A stretch of DNA of 64,000 nucleotides from Kribbella jejuensis (lineage in GTDB: Bacteria > Actinomycetota > Actinomycetes > Propionibacteriales > Kribbellaceae), in the NCBI RefSeq assembly GCF_006715085.1, contig NZ_VFMM01000001.1, positions 3,162,001 through 3,226,000 of the forward strand, read 5' to 3'. The position numbers and the translations under genes were made by a program. The notes below the pieces were generated by a model. That model saw nothing but the letters and a program-made list of their open reading frames with translations, searched no databases and was not told the origin of the DNA. The first letter of the stretch is position 1. Each line of letters starts with the position of its first letter. Shown piece by piece: positions 38,930 through 47,840 of the stretch.

Positions 38930-40417
38930 ATGGCTCGGCTTGTGGTGGACCCCGCGTTCGCGGTCGGTGCGCTGGACCGGCGGGTGTTCGGCTCGTTCGT
39001 CGAGCACATGGGGCGTTGCGTGTACACCGGTATCTACGAACCCGGGCATCCGCGGGCCGACGCCGACGGCTTCCGTGCGGACGTGCTCGAGCTGGTCCGC
39101 GAGCTCGGTGTCACCGCGGTCCGCTACCCCGGCGGCAACTTCGTCTCGAACTACGACTGGGAGGACGGCGTCGGGCCGAAGGACGAGCGGCCACGGCGGC
39201 TCGACCTGGCCTGGCGGTCGATCGAGCCGAACCAGTTCGGCACCGACGAGTTCGTCGCCTGGTCCCGCAAGGCCGGCGTCCAGCCGATCTGGGCCGTCAA
39301 CCTCGGCACCCGCGGTATCCGCGACGCGGTCAATCTGCTCGAGTACTGCAACCTTCCGGCCGGCACCGCGCTGTCCGACCGCCGGATCGCGAACGGCAGC
39401 CCGGAACCGCACGACATCCGGATCTGGTGCCTGGGCAACGAAATGGACGGCCCGTGGCAGATCGGCCACAAGACCGCCGAGGAGTACGCGCGGCTCGCCG
39501 AGGAGACCGCGAACGCGATGCGCCGGGTCGATCCTGACCTGGAGTTGGTCGCGTGCGGGTCGAGCAACGCCGGGATGCCGACGTTCGGCGAATGGGAACG
39601 CGTCGTCCTGGAACGCAGCTACGACCTGGTCGACCACATCAGCCTGCACGCGTACTACGAACCTCGCGGCGGCGACCGTACGAGCTTCCTCGCCGCCGCC
39701 GAGGAGATGGATCGGATGATCTCCGCGGTGGTCGCCACCGCCGACCATGTCAAGGCGCTGAAGCGCAGCGACAAGGAATTGACGCTCTCGTTCGACGAGT
39801 GGAACGTGTGGCGCCAGCAGGAGTTCCCCGGCGAGCTCGGCTTGGACATCCGCGAGACCGAGGCGCTGATCGAGGACACCTACACCGTCGACGACGCCGT
39901 GGTCGTCGGCAGTCTGCTGATCACCCTGCTCCGGCATGCCGACCGGGTGAAGATCGCTTGCCTTGCGCAACTGGTCAACGTGATCGGCCCGATCCGTACC
40001 GAGCCCGGCGGCCGCGCCTGGCGGCAGACCATCTTCTACCCGTTCGCGCTGACCGCGCAGTACGCCGGTTCGACGGTGCTGCAGACCGCGATCACCGGTG
40101 GACCCGACATCGACACCGCCGCGTTCGGGCGGGTCCCCGCGCTGTGGAGCACAGCGACGTACGACGAGAACACCGGGGAGACGGCGATCTTCGTCGTGAA
40201 CCGGAGCGAGAACGACACGATCGATCTGGAGATCCCGGCGTCCGGACGTCTTGTCCGGCACGTCGCTCTGTACGACGAGGATCGCGCCGCGCTGAACACC
40301 GCGGACGATCCGGACCGGGTCAAGCCCCGGGCCGTCGGCACCACCGAAGTTGTCGACGGTGTCTGCCGTACCACGCTGCCGCCCGCTTCGTGGCATCTGA
40401 TTCAGCTCAGCAGTTAG
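38930..40417 (+). CDS. Alpha-L-arabinofuranosidase, GH51
   Basis: A 495-residue intracellular retaining arabinofuranosidase that removes terminal arabinofuranose from arabinan and arabinoxylan oligosaccharides. The TIM barrel has VRYPGGNFVSNYDWEDGVGP at the start, acid/base Glu171 in IWCLGNEMDGPWQIGH, and nucleophile Glu290 in LSFDEWNVW. The C-terminal beta-sandwich (about 395-495) is present. There is no signal peptide. GGGAGG at 38919-38924 sets ATG 38930. It starts an operon-like run with two GH43 genes (gaps of 30 and -1 bases) under the LacI operator. Confidence 0.97.
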   Translation: MARLVVDPAFAVGALDRRVFGSFVEHMGRCVYTGIYEPGHPRADADGFRADVLELVRELGVTAVRYPGGNFVSNYDWEDGVGPKDERPRRLDLAWRSIEPNQFGTDEFVAWSRKAGVQPIWAVNLGTRGIRDAVNLLEYCNLPAGTALSDRRIANGSPEPHDIRIWCLGNEMDGPWQIGHKTAEEYARLAEETANAMRRVDPDLELVACGSSNAGMPTFGEWERVVLERSYDLVDHISLHAYYEPRGGDRTSFLAAAEEMDRMISAVVATADHVKALKRSDKELTLSFDEWNVWRQQEFPGELGLDIRETEALIEDTYTVDDAVVVGSLLITLLRHADRVKIACLAQLVNVIGPIRTEPGGRAWRQTIFYPFALTAQYAGSTVLQTAITGGPDIDTAAFGRVPALWSTATYDENTGETAIFVVNRSENDTIDLEIPASGRLVRHVALYDEDRAALNTADDPDRVKPRAVGTTEVVDGVCRTTLPPASWHLIQLSS

Positions 40418-40447
40418 TCAGCAGTTAGTTCGAGAGGGGACCCGCCC

Positions 40448-42658
40448 GTGCCTTCGAAACGACTACTCGCCGCAGTACTGACCCTGGCTGCCGTCGCAGC
40501 CGGCACCACTGCCGCAACGGCGGCACCAGTGTTGACCACGACCAACCCGGTCACGTCCAGCTTCGCGGACACGTTCGCCGACCCGTCGATCATCCAGGGC
40601 CGGGACGGCTACTGGTACGCGTACGCCACCTCCGACCCACTCGTGGCGAACGGCCCGTTCGGCCTGATGCACATGGCGCGGACCAAGGACTTCAGCTCCT
40701 GGGAGTACCTCGGCAACGTCTTCAACGACCAGACGAAACCGTCGTGGGCCGCACCGGGCTCGTTCTTCTGGGCACCGGACATCCGGTACTTCGACGGCCA
40801 CTACGTCATGTACTTCACCGTCACGGACACCACCGCCAACCCCGGCGGCGATCCCGCGATCGGTGTCGCCACCGCGCCGACCCCGGCCGGCCCGTGGACC
40901 GCTGGTGACGGTCCGGTGGTCGCGCCGCGTCCGGATGGCGCGGGTGGGTACCTCGGGACGATCGACCCTGCGATGCTGACCGCCGCGGACGGCAAGCGGT
41001 ACCTGTACTACGGCGGCTTCTACGGCGGCATCTCCGTCACCGAACTGAGCGCCGACGGCATGCACGCCGTCGGCAGCCCGACGCAGGTCACGATCGGCGA
41101 CCGGTACGAGGGCTCGTACGTCGTCTACCGCGACGGCTGGTACTACTTCATGGGCTCATCGATGAACTGCTGTGCCGGACCCACCACCGGGTACTCCGTC
41201 TTCGCCGGGCGGTCGCGCTCGCCGCGCGGACCGTTCCTGGATGCGGACGGCGCGGCGCTGACCGACTCTCGCGTCGGCGGTACGACGGTGATGACGCAGA
41301 ACGGCAACCGGTGGATCGGGCCGGGGCACCACGCGTTCATCACCGACGCGGCCGGGCAGGACCACATCGTGTACCACGCGATCGACCGGAACAAGCCGTG
41401 GCTGACCGACCCGTTCGGGATCAACCGCCGGCCGATGCTGATCGACCGCATCAACTGGATCAACGGCTGGCCACGCACCAACGCCGGCGCCGGCCCGTCC
41501 GAAGGTCCCGTCCCCGCCCCGGCCACCGGCTCCGCGTTGGGCATCGATTCCACTGACCCGTCCGGTGGCCTGCTGGGCGCCACCCGTCAACCAGGCGACA
41601 CCCTCGGCGGCCCCACCGCCGCCATCACCACCGCCGCCCAAACCCGCGAGGCTGCCCCAGGCGGATCCCTCCGCGTGGAAGCGGATGTCCGCCTGGGCAC
41701 TTCCTTCACCACAGTTCTGGGTCATCAGGTGGTGACTACTGTGGCGAACAATCGGCTGACGGTGACGGTGGGTCGGCGTACCTCGTCGGTGAATCTGCCG
41801 GCGGACTTCGACCGCACCCAGTGGAACAAGCTGTCGGTGCAAGTCTCCGAATCAACCGTGACAGCACGACTGAACGACGCCGGCCTGGGAGATGTCTACG
41901 GGGAGGCGAGCCTGACTGTGCCTGGGCTGGAGCTCAGGTCTGCGCCGGTGCGGTGGTTGGGGTCGGCCGAGGTGGACAACCTGACGGTGCGGTCGGTCGC
42001 GAAGCCTGTCACGAAGATGGTCGCTGTCCCGCGGACGGGGAAGTTGCTCACCGGCGACGACTTCAACGGGCCACTCGGACCGGACTGGTCCTGGGTGCGT
42101 CAGGACGACAAGGTGACTGTTGCCGACGGCAAGTTGTCGTGGCCGTTGGAGAACGCCGACATGACCGGCTCCTCGAACAACGCCGGACTGCTGTTCCACA
42201 GCATCCCTTCCGGCGACAGTTGGATCGCGGAGACCAAGCTGCATCTCGACACCGGGCAGGGTGACGTCCGCAACTACCAGCAGGCCGGGATGATCGCGTA
42301 CCTCAACGACGACGACTTCGCGCGGCTCGGCAACGTCGCGATCTGGAAGACACGCCAGACGGAGTACGGACGCGAGCTCGTCGCTCGCCCGTCCGACGGC
42401 GCCACGTCGTACGGCGCGGCCGCGATCGGGCGCTCGGCGCCGACGTTGTGGATGCGGCTCGCGTACCACAAGAACGCCGCGGGCGAGCACGTGTACCGCG
42501 CCGGTACGTCGGTCGACGGCAAGAACTGGACGTGGGGCGCCGCGTGGGTGCTGCCGTCGGCGGCGAAGATCGGCATCTACGCGCACGGCGAGTTCACCGG
42601 CGCGAACCCGCCACCGGTCGCGACCTTCGACTACCTGAACTTCTACGAGAGCCGATAA
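40448..42658 (+). CDS. Secreted GH43 arabinan/xylan-degrading enzyme with C-terminal beta-sandwich
   Basis: A 736-residue exported glycosidase. Residues 1-26 are a Sec signal peptide (KRLLAAVLTLAAVAAGTTAATA-A). The five-bladed GH43 propeller shows the catalytic base Asp45 (TFADPSII), pKa-modulating Asp173 (GTIDPAML) and acid Glu221 (DRYEGSYVVY); a metal-binding His is in IGPGHHAF. A central concanavalin-like segment (about 385-510) and a C-terminal GH43_C2/DUF1349-type domain (about 535-736) follow, starting GDDFNGPLGPDWSWVRQDD. It probably cleaves arabinan or arabinoxylan outside the cell. GTG 40448 with GAGGGGA upstream. Confidence 0.93.
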   Translation: MPSKRLLAAVLTLAAVAAGTTAATAAPVLTTTNPVTSSFADTFADPSIIQGRDGYWYAYATSDPLVANGPFGLMHMARTKDFSSWEYLGNVFNDQTKPSWAAPGSFFWAPDIRYFDGHYVMYFTVTDTTANPGGDPAIGVATAPTPAGPWTAGDGPVVAPRPDGAGGYLGTIDPAMLTAADGKRYLYYGGFYGGISVTELSADGMHAVGSPTQVTIGDRYEGSYVVYRDGWYYFMGSSMNCCAGPTTGYSVFAGRSRSPRGPFLDADGAALTDSRVGGTTVMTQNGNRWIGPGHHAFITDAAGQDHIVYHAIDRNKPWLTDPFGINRRPMLIDRINWINGWPRTNAGAGPSEGPVPAPATGSALGIDSTDPSGGLLGATRQPGDTLGGPTAAITTAAQTREAAPGGSLRVEADVRLGTSFTTVLGHQVVTTVANNRLTVTVGRRTSSVNLPADFDRTQWNKLSVQVSESTVTARLNDAGLGDVYGEASLTVPGLELRSAPVRWLGSAEVDNLTVRSVAKPVTKMVAVPRTGKLLTGDDFNGPLGPDWSWVRQDDKVTVADGKLSWPLENADMTGSSNNAGLLFHSIPSGDSWIAETKLHLDTGQGDVRNYQQAGMIAYLNDDDFARLGNVAIWKTRQTEYGRELVARPSDGATSYGAAAIGRSAPTLWMRLAYHKNAAGEHVYRAGTSVDGKNWTWGAAWVLPSAAKIGIYAHGEFTGANPPPVATFDYLNFYESR

Positions 42659-43563
42659 TGCGATTCTCCAACCCGGTGTACGACGGCAGCTTTGCCGATC
42701 CGCAGATCATTGCGGTCGGCAACGAGTACTACGCGTTCGCGACGAACGGACCGCTCGGCAACGTGCAGACACTGACGTCCCGCGACCTGGTGTCGTGGGA
42801 GCCGGTCGGCGACGCGCTGCCGTCGTTGCCGAGTTGGACGGCGCCAGGACGGGTGTGGGCACCCGAGGTCGCGGCGCACGCCCCCGACCGATACGTCATG
42901 TACTACACGTCCCGCGACGTCGCCGCCGATCGGCAGGCGGTCGGCGTCGCGGAGGCGTCCGCGCCCGAAGGTCCATATGTCGACAAATCGATGAATCCGT
43001 TCATCAGTCAGGTGGACGAGGGCGGCTCGATCGACGCCTCCCCGTTCCAGGACTCGACCGGCCGGCGCTGGCTGTACTGGAAGAACGACGGCAACGCGAT
43101 CGGCGTCGACACCTGGATCTACGTCTCCGAGCTGTCCCCGGAGGGCCTGTCACTGATCGGCCCGAGGCACCGGCTGATCAAGCAGGACCTCCCATGGGAG
43201 GGCAACCTGGTCGAGGCGCCGTACATGGTGGAACGCAACGGCAAGTTCCACCTGTTCTACTCCGCCAACGCCTTCGACAAAGCCGACTACGCCGTCGGCC
43301 ACGCCCTCTGTGAATCCCCCACCGGCCCCTGCGTGAAATCCGGCGCCCCCATCCTCACCAGCTCCCCGGACGCAGCAGGCCCCGGCCACAACATGGTCCT
43401 GGGCAACTGGTTCGTCTACCACGCCTGGGACCCGGCACAGCCAGGCACCGACCCCAAAGGCCGCACCATGTGGCTCTCCCACCTCACCTGGCCCAACAAC
43501 CACCCCGTCGTCCAACAACCAACCCGATCAATGACCTCTGAGGACCTTGGTGAGGATGGTTAG
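42658..43563 (+). CDS. Intracellular GH43 glycosidase
   Basis: A 301-residue GH43 enzyme with no signal peptide. The catalytic triad is readable: base Asp14 (SFADPQII), Asp126 (GGSIDASPF) and acid Glu187 (GNLVEAPYMV), with AGPGHNMV near the end as the metal-binding His. It lacks the accessory domains of its upstream neighbour, suggesting it works inside the cell on imported oligosaccharides. The start overlaps the previous stop (TAATG), so translation is coupled. Its C-terminal 12 codons overlap the convergent MocR gene by 36 bases. Confidence 0.93.
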   Translation: MRFSNPVYDGSFADPQIIAVGNEYYAFATNGPLGNVQTLTSRDLVSWEPVGDALPSLPSWTAPGRVWAPEVAAHAPDRYVMYYTSRDVAADRQAVGVAEASAPEGPYVDKSMNPFISQVDEGGSIDASPFQDSTGRRWLYWKNDGNAIGVDTWIYVSELSPEGLSLIGPRHRLIKQDLPWEGNLVEAPYMVERNGKFHLFYSANAFDKADYAVGHALCESPTGPCVKSGAPILTSSPDAAGPGHNMVLGNWFVYHAWDPAQPGTDPKGRTMWLSHLTWPNNHPVVQQPTRSMTSEDLGEDG

Positions 43564-44895
43564 GGCTTGGTGGAGGGCTTTGGGGGTGGGGGTGGCGTAG
43601 CCGATGACCAGGCCTGGGGGGCCTGGGGTGGTGCGGCGGTATTCGGAGAGGGGGGCTATGACGACGCCTGCTTCTCGGGCCGTGGCTGCGAGTTTGCGGT
43701 CGTCGATGGTGTCGGGGAGGACGAGGGTGACGTGCAGGCCGGCGTCCTGGCCGATGACTTGGCCGTAGGGGGACAGGGTTTCGACGGTGTGGGTGCGGCG
43801 TTCTGCGTAGAGGCGGCGGCTGCGGCGGACGGCTCGGTCGAGGTAGCCGTCTTGGAGCATGGCCAGGAGGGCCGCTTGCATCGGCCAGGCGGGCCAGTCG
43901 CCGGAGTTGGCGCGGAAGGTCGCGAGGCGGTCGACCATCGGTTCGGAGGCGACCAGCCAGCCGAGGCGGAGCGCGGGACTGAGCGTCTTCGAGAGCGTGC
44001 CCAGGTGGACGACCCGGTCCAGGTCGAGGTGCGCGAGTGCGGGCAGCGGCGCCACGTCGTACCGGAACTCGCTGTCGTAGTCGTCCTCGATCAGCAGGCT
44101 GTCCGTGCGTCGCGCCCAGCGGACCAGTTCGTTGCGTCGGGCAACAGGTAGCCGGCCACCGAGCGGATACTGGTGCGACGGCGTGACGTAGACCGCGGCC
44201 GCGTCGTCGGGCAGGGCCCCGACCTGCAGCCCGTCTTCGTCGACCGGTACGTCGACGATCTCGAGCTGATGGTCGCGGGCGGCGATGACCGCGTTCAGGT
44301 ACCCGGGATCCTCGATCGCGATCCGGTCGCCGCGCTCGCGGGTGACCGTGAACAGCAGCCGCAGTCCGTGCACGGTCCCGTTCGTGACGAGTACGTTCTC
44401 CGGGCCGCAGGCGATCCCGCGGACCCGGGCGACGTGGTCCGCGAGCGCGGCGCGGAGCGCGGGCAGCCCGGCGGCATCGTCATACCCACGCGGTGGCGAC
44501 TGCGTCGACACCACCCGCCACGCGCGCCGCCACCCCGGGTCGGGCGTCGGCGGGATGAACGGAATCCCCGGCCGCAACGTGAGCAGGTCCGCGTCCGGAT
44601 CCGACCGGTGTTCCCCACGACGTCGTACGGCGGGTTGCAGCGGCGCCACGTCCGTGATGAACGTCCCCGCGCCCGTCCGGCCCTCGATCCATCCTTCCGC
44701 GTGCAACTGGTCGTACGCCGCCTGCGTCACCGACCGCGACACCGACAGCTCCCGGGCGAGGTCCCGCGTCGACGGCAGCCGATGACCCGCCTGCAGCCGC
44801 CCGTCCAGCACAGCCGCGCGGTACTGCTCGGCCAACTGCAGATGCAGCGGCACCCCGGAGCCCCGGTCGATCGTCAGCGGCAGTGAACTCTGCAC
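43528..44895 (-). CDS. MocR-type (GntR + aminotransferase fold) transcriptional regulator
   Basis: A 455-residue PLP-binding regulator. The N-terminal GntR winged helix reads VPLHLQLAEQYRAAVLDGRLQAGHRLPSTRDLARELSVSRSVTQAAYDQLHAEGWIE. The aminotransferase-fold domain has NVLVTNGTVHGLRLL, the PLP-binding SLLIEDDYDSEFRYD and the lysine in HLGTLSKTLSPALRLGW. MocR proteins such as PdxR and GabR use PLP as effector. The GTG at 44895 lies six bases after a TAGTCT -10, so the message is probably leaderless. It is divergent from an ECF sigma gene 18 bases away. Target genes unknown. Confidence 0.93.
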   Translation of the reverse strand: MQSSLPLTIDRGSGVPLHLQLAEQYRAAVLDGRLQAGHRLPSTRDLARELSVSRSVTQAAYDQLHAEGWIEGRTGAGTFITDVAPLQPAVRRRGEHRSDPDADLLTLRPGIPFIPPTPDPGWRRAWRVVSTQSPPRGYDDAAGLPALRAALADHVARVRGIACGPENVLVTNGTVHGLRLLFTVTRERGDRIAIEDPGYLNAVIAARDHQLEIVDVPVDEDGLQVGALPDDAAAVYVTPSHQYPLGGRLPVARRNELVRWARRTDSLLIEDDYDSEFRYDVAPLPALAHLDLDRVVHLGTLSKTLSPALRLGWLVASEPMVDRLATFRANSGDWPAWPMQAALLAMLQDGYLDRAVRRSRRLYAERRTHTVETLSPYGQVIGQDAGLHVTLVLPDTIDDRKLAATAREAGVVIAPLSEYRRTTPGPPGLVIGYATPTPKALHQALTILTKVLRGH

Positions 44896-44896
44896 G

Positions 44897-44907
44897 CAGA
44901 CTAGGAT
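44897..44907. promoter_or_regulatory. Overlapping divergent leaderless promoters (MocR / ECF41)
   Basis: TAGGAT at 44902-44907 (plus) and TAGTCT, complement of 44897-44902 (minus), overlap on the same TA. Start codons lie seven and two-to-six bases past each, so both messages should be leaderless and the two polymerases cannot start at once. Confidence 0.6.
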
Positions 44908-44913
44908 CTCAGC

Positions 44914-45858
44914 ATGGTGATGGCCGCGGAGGACGTGTCTCGCTTCGAGCAGTCCCGGCATCGGCTCGAGGCCATCGCGTACCGGATGCTCGGTTCTGCC
45001 GCCGAGGCCGAGGACGCCGTCCAGGAGACGTTCCTGCGCTGGCAGGCCGCCGACGTCGAGCGGATCGACGTACCCGAGGCCTGGCTGACCAAGGTGCTGA
45101 CCAACCTCTGCCTCAACCAGTTGACGTCCGCCCGCGCGCGGCGGGAGACGTACGTCGGCCAGTGGCTGCCCGAACCGCTGCTCGACGGCGACCCGATGCT
45201 CGGCCCGGCCGACACCGTGGAACAGCGCGAGTCGGTGTCGTACACCGTGATGACGCTGATGGAGCGCCTCACGCCGAACGAGCGCGCCGTCTACGTCCTG
45301 CGGGAGGCGTTCGACTACCCGCACCGCGAGATAGCCGAGATCCTCGAGCTGACCGAGTCGGCCAGCCAGCAACTGTTCCACCGCGCCAAACAGCATCTGG
45401 CCGAAGGTCGCGCCCGGACCGAGGTCGACGCGGCCGTCGCCCGGCGGATCGTCGACGAGTTCATCGCCGCCGCGACCAGCGGGCAGACCGACTCGATCGT
45501 GCGGCTGCTGACCGCCGACGCGGTCTCGATCGGCGACGGCGGCGGCAAGGTGCCGGCCCGGACCAGCGCGATCGAGGGTGCGCTCCAGGTCGCCCGGTTC
45601 CTCCGCGGCCTGTTCAAGCCGAGCGAGGCCAAGCGCCTGTACGTCGGCGGTACGGCGGACGTCTACGCCTGGCCCGTCAACGGCGAACCGTCGCTCGTGG
45701 TGCTGGCGAACGGCGAGGTCATCGGGGTGATGTGCCTCGAGGTCACCGCCGACGGCATCACCTCGGTCCGCACCCAGGCGAACCCGGACAAACTGGCCCG
45801 GGCGACCGAACTGTTCGCCGCCTCCGACCACGGAGAGCCGCTGCTGACGATCCTGTGA
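44914..45858 (+). CDS. ECF41-group RNA polymerase sigma factor with SnoaL-like C-terminal domain
   Basis: A 314-residue ECF sigma factor. Sigma2 (RLEAIAYRMLGSAAEAEDAVQETFLRW) and sigma4 (LTPNERAVYVLREAFDYPHREIAEILELTESASQQLFHRAK) are complete. The C-terminal SnoaL-like domain (about 178-300) carries the three ECF41 signatures: WLPEPL at 84-89, DGGGK at 208-212 and NPDKL at 290-294. In this group the fused domain, not an anti-sigma protein, controls activity. The next gene is an FAD oxidoreductase, the usual O partner of the COE proteins linked to ECF41. It starts leaderless at ATG 44914. Confidence 0.95.
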   Translation: MVMAAEDVSRFEQSRHRLEAIAYRMLGSAAEAEDAVQETFLRWQAADVERIDVPEAWLTKVLTNLCLNQLTSARARRETYVGQWLPEPLLDGDPMLGPADTVEQRESVSYTVMTLMERLTPNERAVYVLREAFDYPHREIAEILELTESASQQLFHRAKQHLAEGRARTEVDAAVARRIVDEFIAAATSGQTDSIVRLLTADAVSIGDGGGKVPARTSAIEGALQVARFLRGLFKPSEAKRLYVGGTADVYAWPVNGEPSLVVLANGEVIGVMCLEVTADGITSVRTQANPDKLARATELFAASDHGEPLLTIL

Positions 45859-45877
45859 GCTGCTTCACACCAAGACC

Positions 45878-45905
45878 TGTCATGAAACCGCGGTCTGCCC
45901 GGTTC
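45878..45905 (+). promoter_or_regulatory. Possible ECF41-type promoter
   Basis: TGTCAT at 45878-45883 matches the ECF41 -35 element (TGTCA). CGGTTC at 45900-45905, 16 bases on, is only a rough fit to the CGTC -10. It precedes the oxidoreductase gene. Confidence 0.35.
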
Positions 45906-45939
45906 AAAGGGCAACACCGCAACAGACAGGAGCACTGAT

Positions 45940-47112
45940 ATGAAGCACCGCATCGTCGTCCTCGGCGCCGGGTACGCCGGAGCCGTCGCCGCCGGCCGCC
46001 TCGCCGCCCGGCTGTACCGCGACGAGGTCGCGATCACGCTGGTCAACGCCGAGCCGGACTTCGTCGAGCGGGTCCGGATGCACGAGCTGGCCACCGGGCG
46101 GGACCTCAAGCCGCGGCCGTACGACGAACTGTTCGCCGGCACCGGCGTCGAGCTGAAGGTCACCAAGGTCACAGGGGTGGACGTGGACCGCAAGACGGTC
46201 GCGCTCGAAGCCGAGGAGCTCGAGTACGACACGCTCGTCTACGCGCTCGGCAGCGGCTGGAACTCGCAGGGCGTCCCGGGCGCGGCCGAGCACGCGTACC
46301 AGATCGCGAGCCGCCCGGGCGCTCTCCGGCTGCGGGAGAAGCTGGCGTCGCTGACGGCCGGACAGAGCGTGACTGTGGTCGGTGGCGGTCTCACCGGCGT
46401 CGAGTTCGTGACCGAGCTGGCCGAGTCGCGGCCGGACCTCGACGTCGCGCTGGTCGTCCGCGGCGAGCTGGGTGACTGGCTGTCGGCGGGCGGACGCCGG
46501 CACCTGCGGAAGGTCTTCGACCGGCTGCGCATCACCGTGCACGAGAACGCCGCGGTCACGCGGGTCGACGAGGAGAAGGTGACGACCGACGGCGGCATGA
46601 TCCCGGCGGCGGTGACGGTCTGGACGGCCGGGTTCGCCGTACACCCGATCGTGCGGACGACTTCGCTCGAGGTCAGTGACACCGGGCGGATCGTGGTCGA
46701 CGAGACGATGCGGTCGGTCTCGCACCCGGACGTCTACGCGATCGGCGACGCGGCGTACGCGATGGGCTCGAAGAACAAGCCGCTGCGGATGTCCTGCGCG
46801 TCCGGCCAGCCGATGGCGTGGCAGGCGGCCGACTCGATCGCGGCCCGGCTGACCGGTGGCAAGCTCCCGCACGCGCCGCTCGCGTACTTCAACCAGTGCA
46901 TCTCGCTGGGCCGCAAGGACGGGCTGATCCAGTACGTGACCAGCGACGACCGCGCTGTCAACGCGACCCTGACCGGCCGGATCGCCGCCGTCTACAAGGA
47001 GCTGATCTGCAAGGGCGCCGCCTGGGGTGTCGCGAAGCCGACCCTCGGCCTGCCGGTCCGGCGCCGCCACGTGGTCCGCCCCGCCGTCCCGCTGCACGAA
47101 TGGACTAGCTGA
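45940..47112 (+). CDS. NAD(P)/FAD-dependent oxidoreductase (NDH-2-like)
   Basis: A 390-residue flavoprotein of the type II NADH dehydrogenase/pyridine nucleotide-disulphide oxidoreductase family. It has the FAD loop IVVLGAGYAGAVAAGRLA, the NADH loop VTVVGGGLTGVEFVTELAE and the second FAD motif DVYAIGDAAYA. There is no membrane segment. AGGAG before ATG 45940 is good. Directly following an ECF41 sigma factor, it is the most likely target of that sigma, as in other COE loci. Physiological electron acceptor unknown. Confidence 0.92.
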   Translation: MKHRIVVLGAGYAGAVAAGRLAARLYRDEVAITLVNAEPDFVERVRMHELATGRDLKPRPYDELFAGTGVELKVTKVTGVDVDRKTVALEAEELEYDTLVYALGSGWNSQGVPGAAEHAYQIASRPGALRLREKLASLTAGQSVTVVGGGLTGVEFVTELAESRPDLDVALVVRGELGDWLSAGGRRHLRKVFDRLRITVHENAAVTRVDEEKVTTDGGMIPAAVTVWTAGFAVHPIVRTTSLEVSDTGRIVVDETMRSVSHPDVYAIGDAAYAMGSKNKPLRMSCASGQPMAWQAADSIAARLTGGKLPHAPLAYFNQCISLGRKDGLIQYVTSDDRAVNATLTGRIAAVYKELICKGAAWGVAKPTLGLPVRRRHVVRPAVPLHEWTS

Positions 47113-47165
47113 TTCGTACCGCAATGGCCCGTGCCGCCAGGCCACTGCGCGGCGAACCTGGGTAC

Positions 47166-47840
47166 ATGACCAGATTGCAGCCGACCGCCCGGACGTCCCT
47201 CCGCCGCTCGAAGGAACGCGCCGCCACCGATCGCCAGGCGTTGTACGACGTGTTGCTCGACGGCATGTTCTGCCACCTCGGCGTGGTCGTCGACGGCGAC
47301 CCGGTCGTACTGCCGACGGCGTACGGCGTGGACCTCGAGCGCGGGGTGGACGGGACGCTGTACCTGCACGGCTCGGTCGCCGCCCGCAGCATGGTGGCCG
47401 CGCCGCACCGGACGGTCTGCGTCACGATCACCCACGCCGACGGGCTGGTGCTGGCGCGGTCCGCGTTCCACCACTCGGTAAACTACCGGTCCGCGGTGAT
47501 CTTCGGCGTACCGCGGCTCGTCACCGACCCGGAGGAGAAACTGCACGGCCTCAACCGGATCGTCGACCACCTGGTCCCCGGCCGGTCGACCGCGGTACGC
47601 CCGCCCAACCGGAAGGAGCTGGCGAAGACGTCCGTACTGGCTCTCTCGCTGACCGAAGCCTCGGTGAAGACCCGCTCCGGCGCCGCCAGCGACGACGAGG
47701 AAGACCTCGACCTGCCGTACTGGACCGGCGTCATCCCGCTGCACGTCGTCGCCGGCGAACCTGAGAACAACCCCGACTGTGACCTGCTCGTCCCCGCCCA
47801 CGTCCGCACCCGCGCCAACCTGCTGGGTGCACCCAGCTAG
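47166..47840 (+). CDS. Pyridoxamine 5'-phosphate oxidase-like (FMN split-barrel) protein
   Basis: A 224-residue split-barrel flavoprotein: RRSKERAATDRQALYDVLLDGMFCHLGVVVDGDPVVLPTAYGVD then LYLHGSVAARSMV and SVNYRSAVIFG. This subgroup binds FMN or F420 and includes nitroimidazole-reductase-like proteins; a true PdxH role is unlikely because the PdxH C-terminal motif is lacking. ATG 47166 is without Shine-Dalgarno. Its 3' end overlaps the ABC permease gene by four bases, convergent. Confidence 0.87.
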   Translation: MTRLQPTARTSLRRSKERAATDRQALYDVLLDGMFCHLGVVVDGDPVVLPTAYGVDLERGVDGTLYLHGSVAARSMVAAPHRTVCVTITHADGLVLARSAFHHSVNYRSAVIFGVPRLVTDPEEKLHGLNRIVDHLVPGRSTAVRPPNRKELAKTSVLALSLTEASVKTRSGAASDDEEDLDLPYWTGVIPLHVVAGEPENNPDCDLLVPAHVRTRANLLGAPS

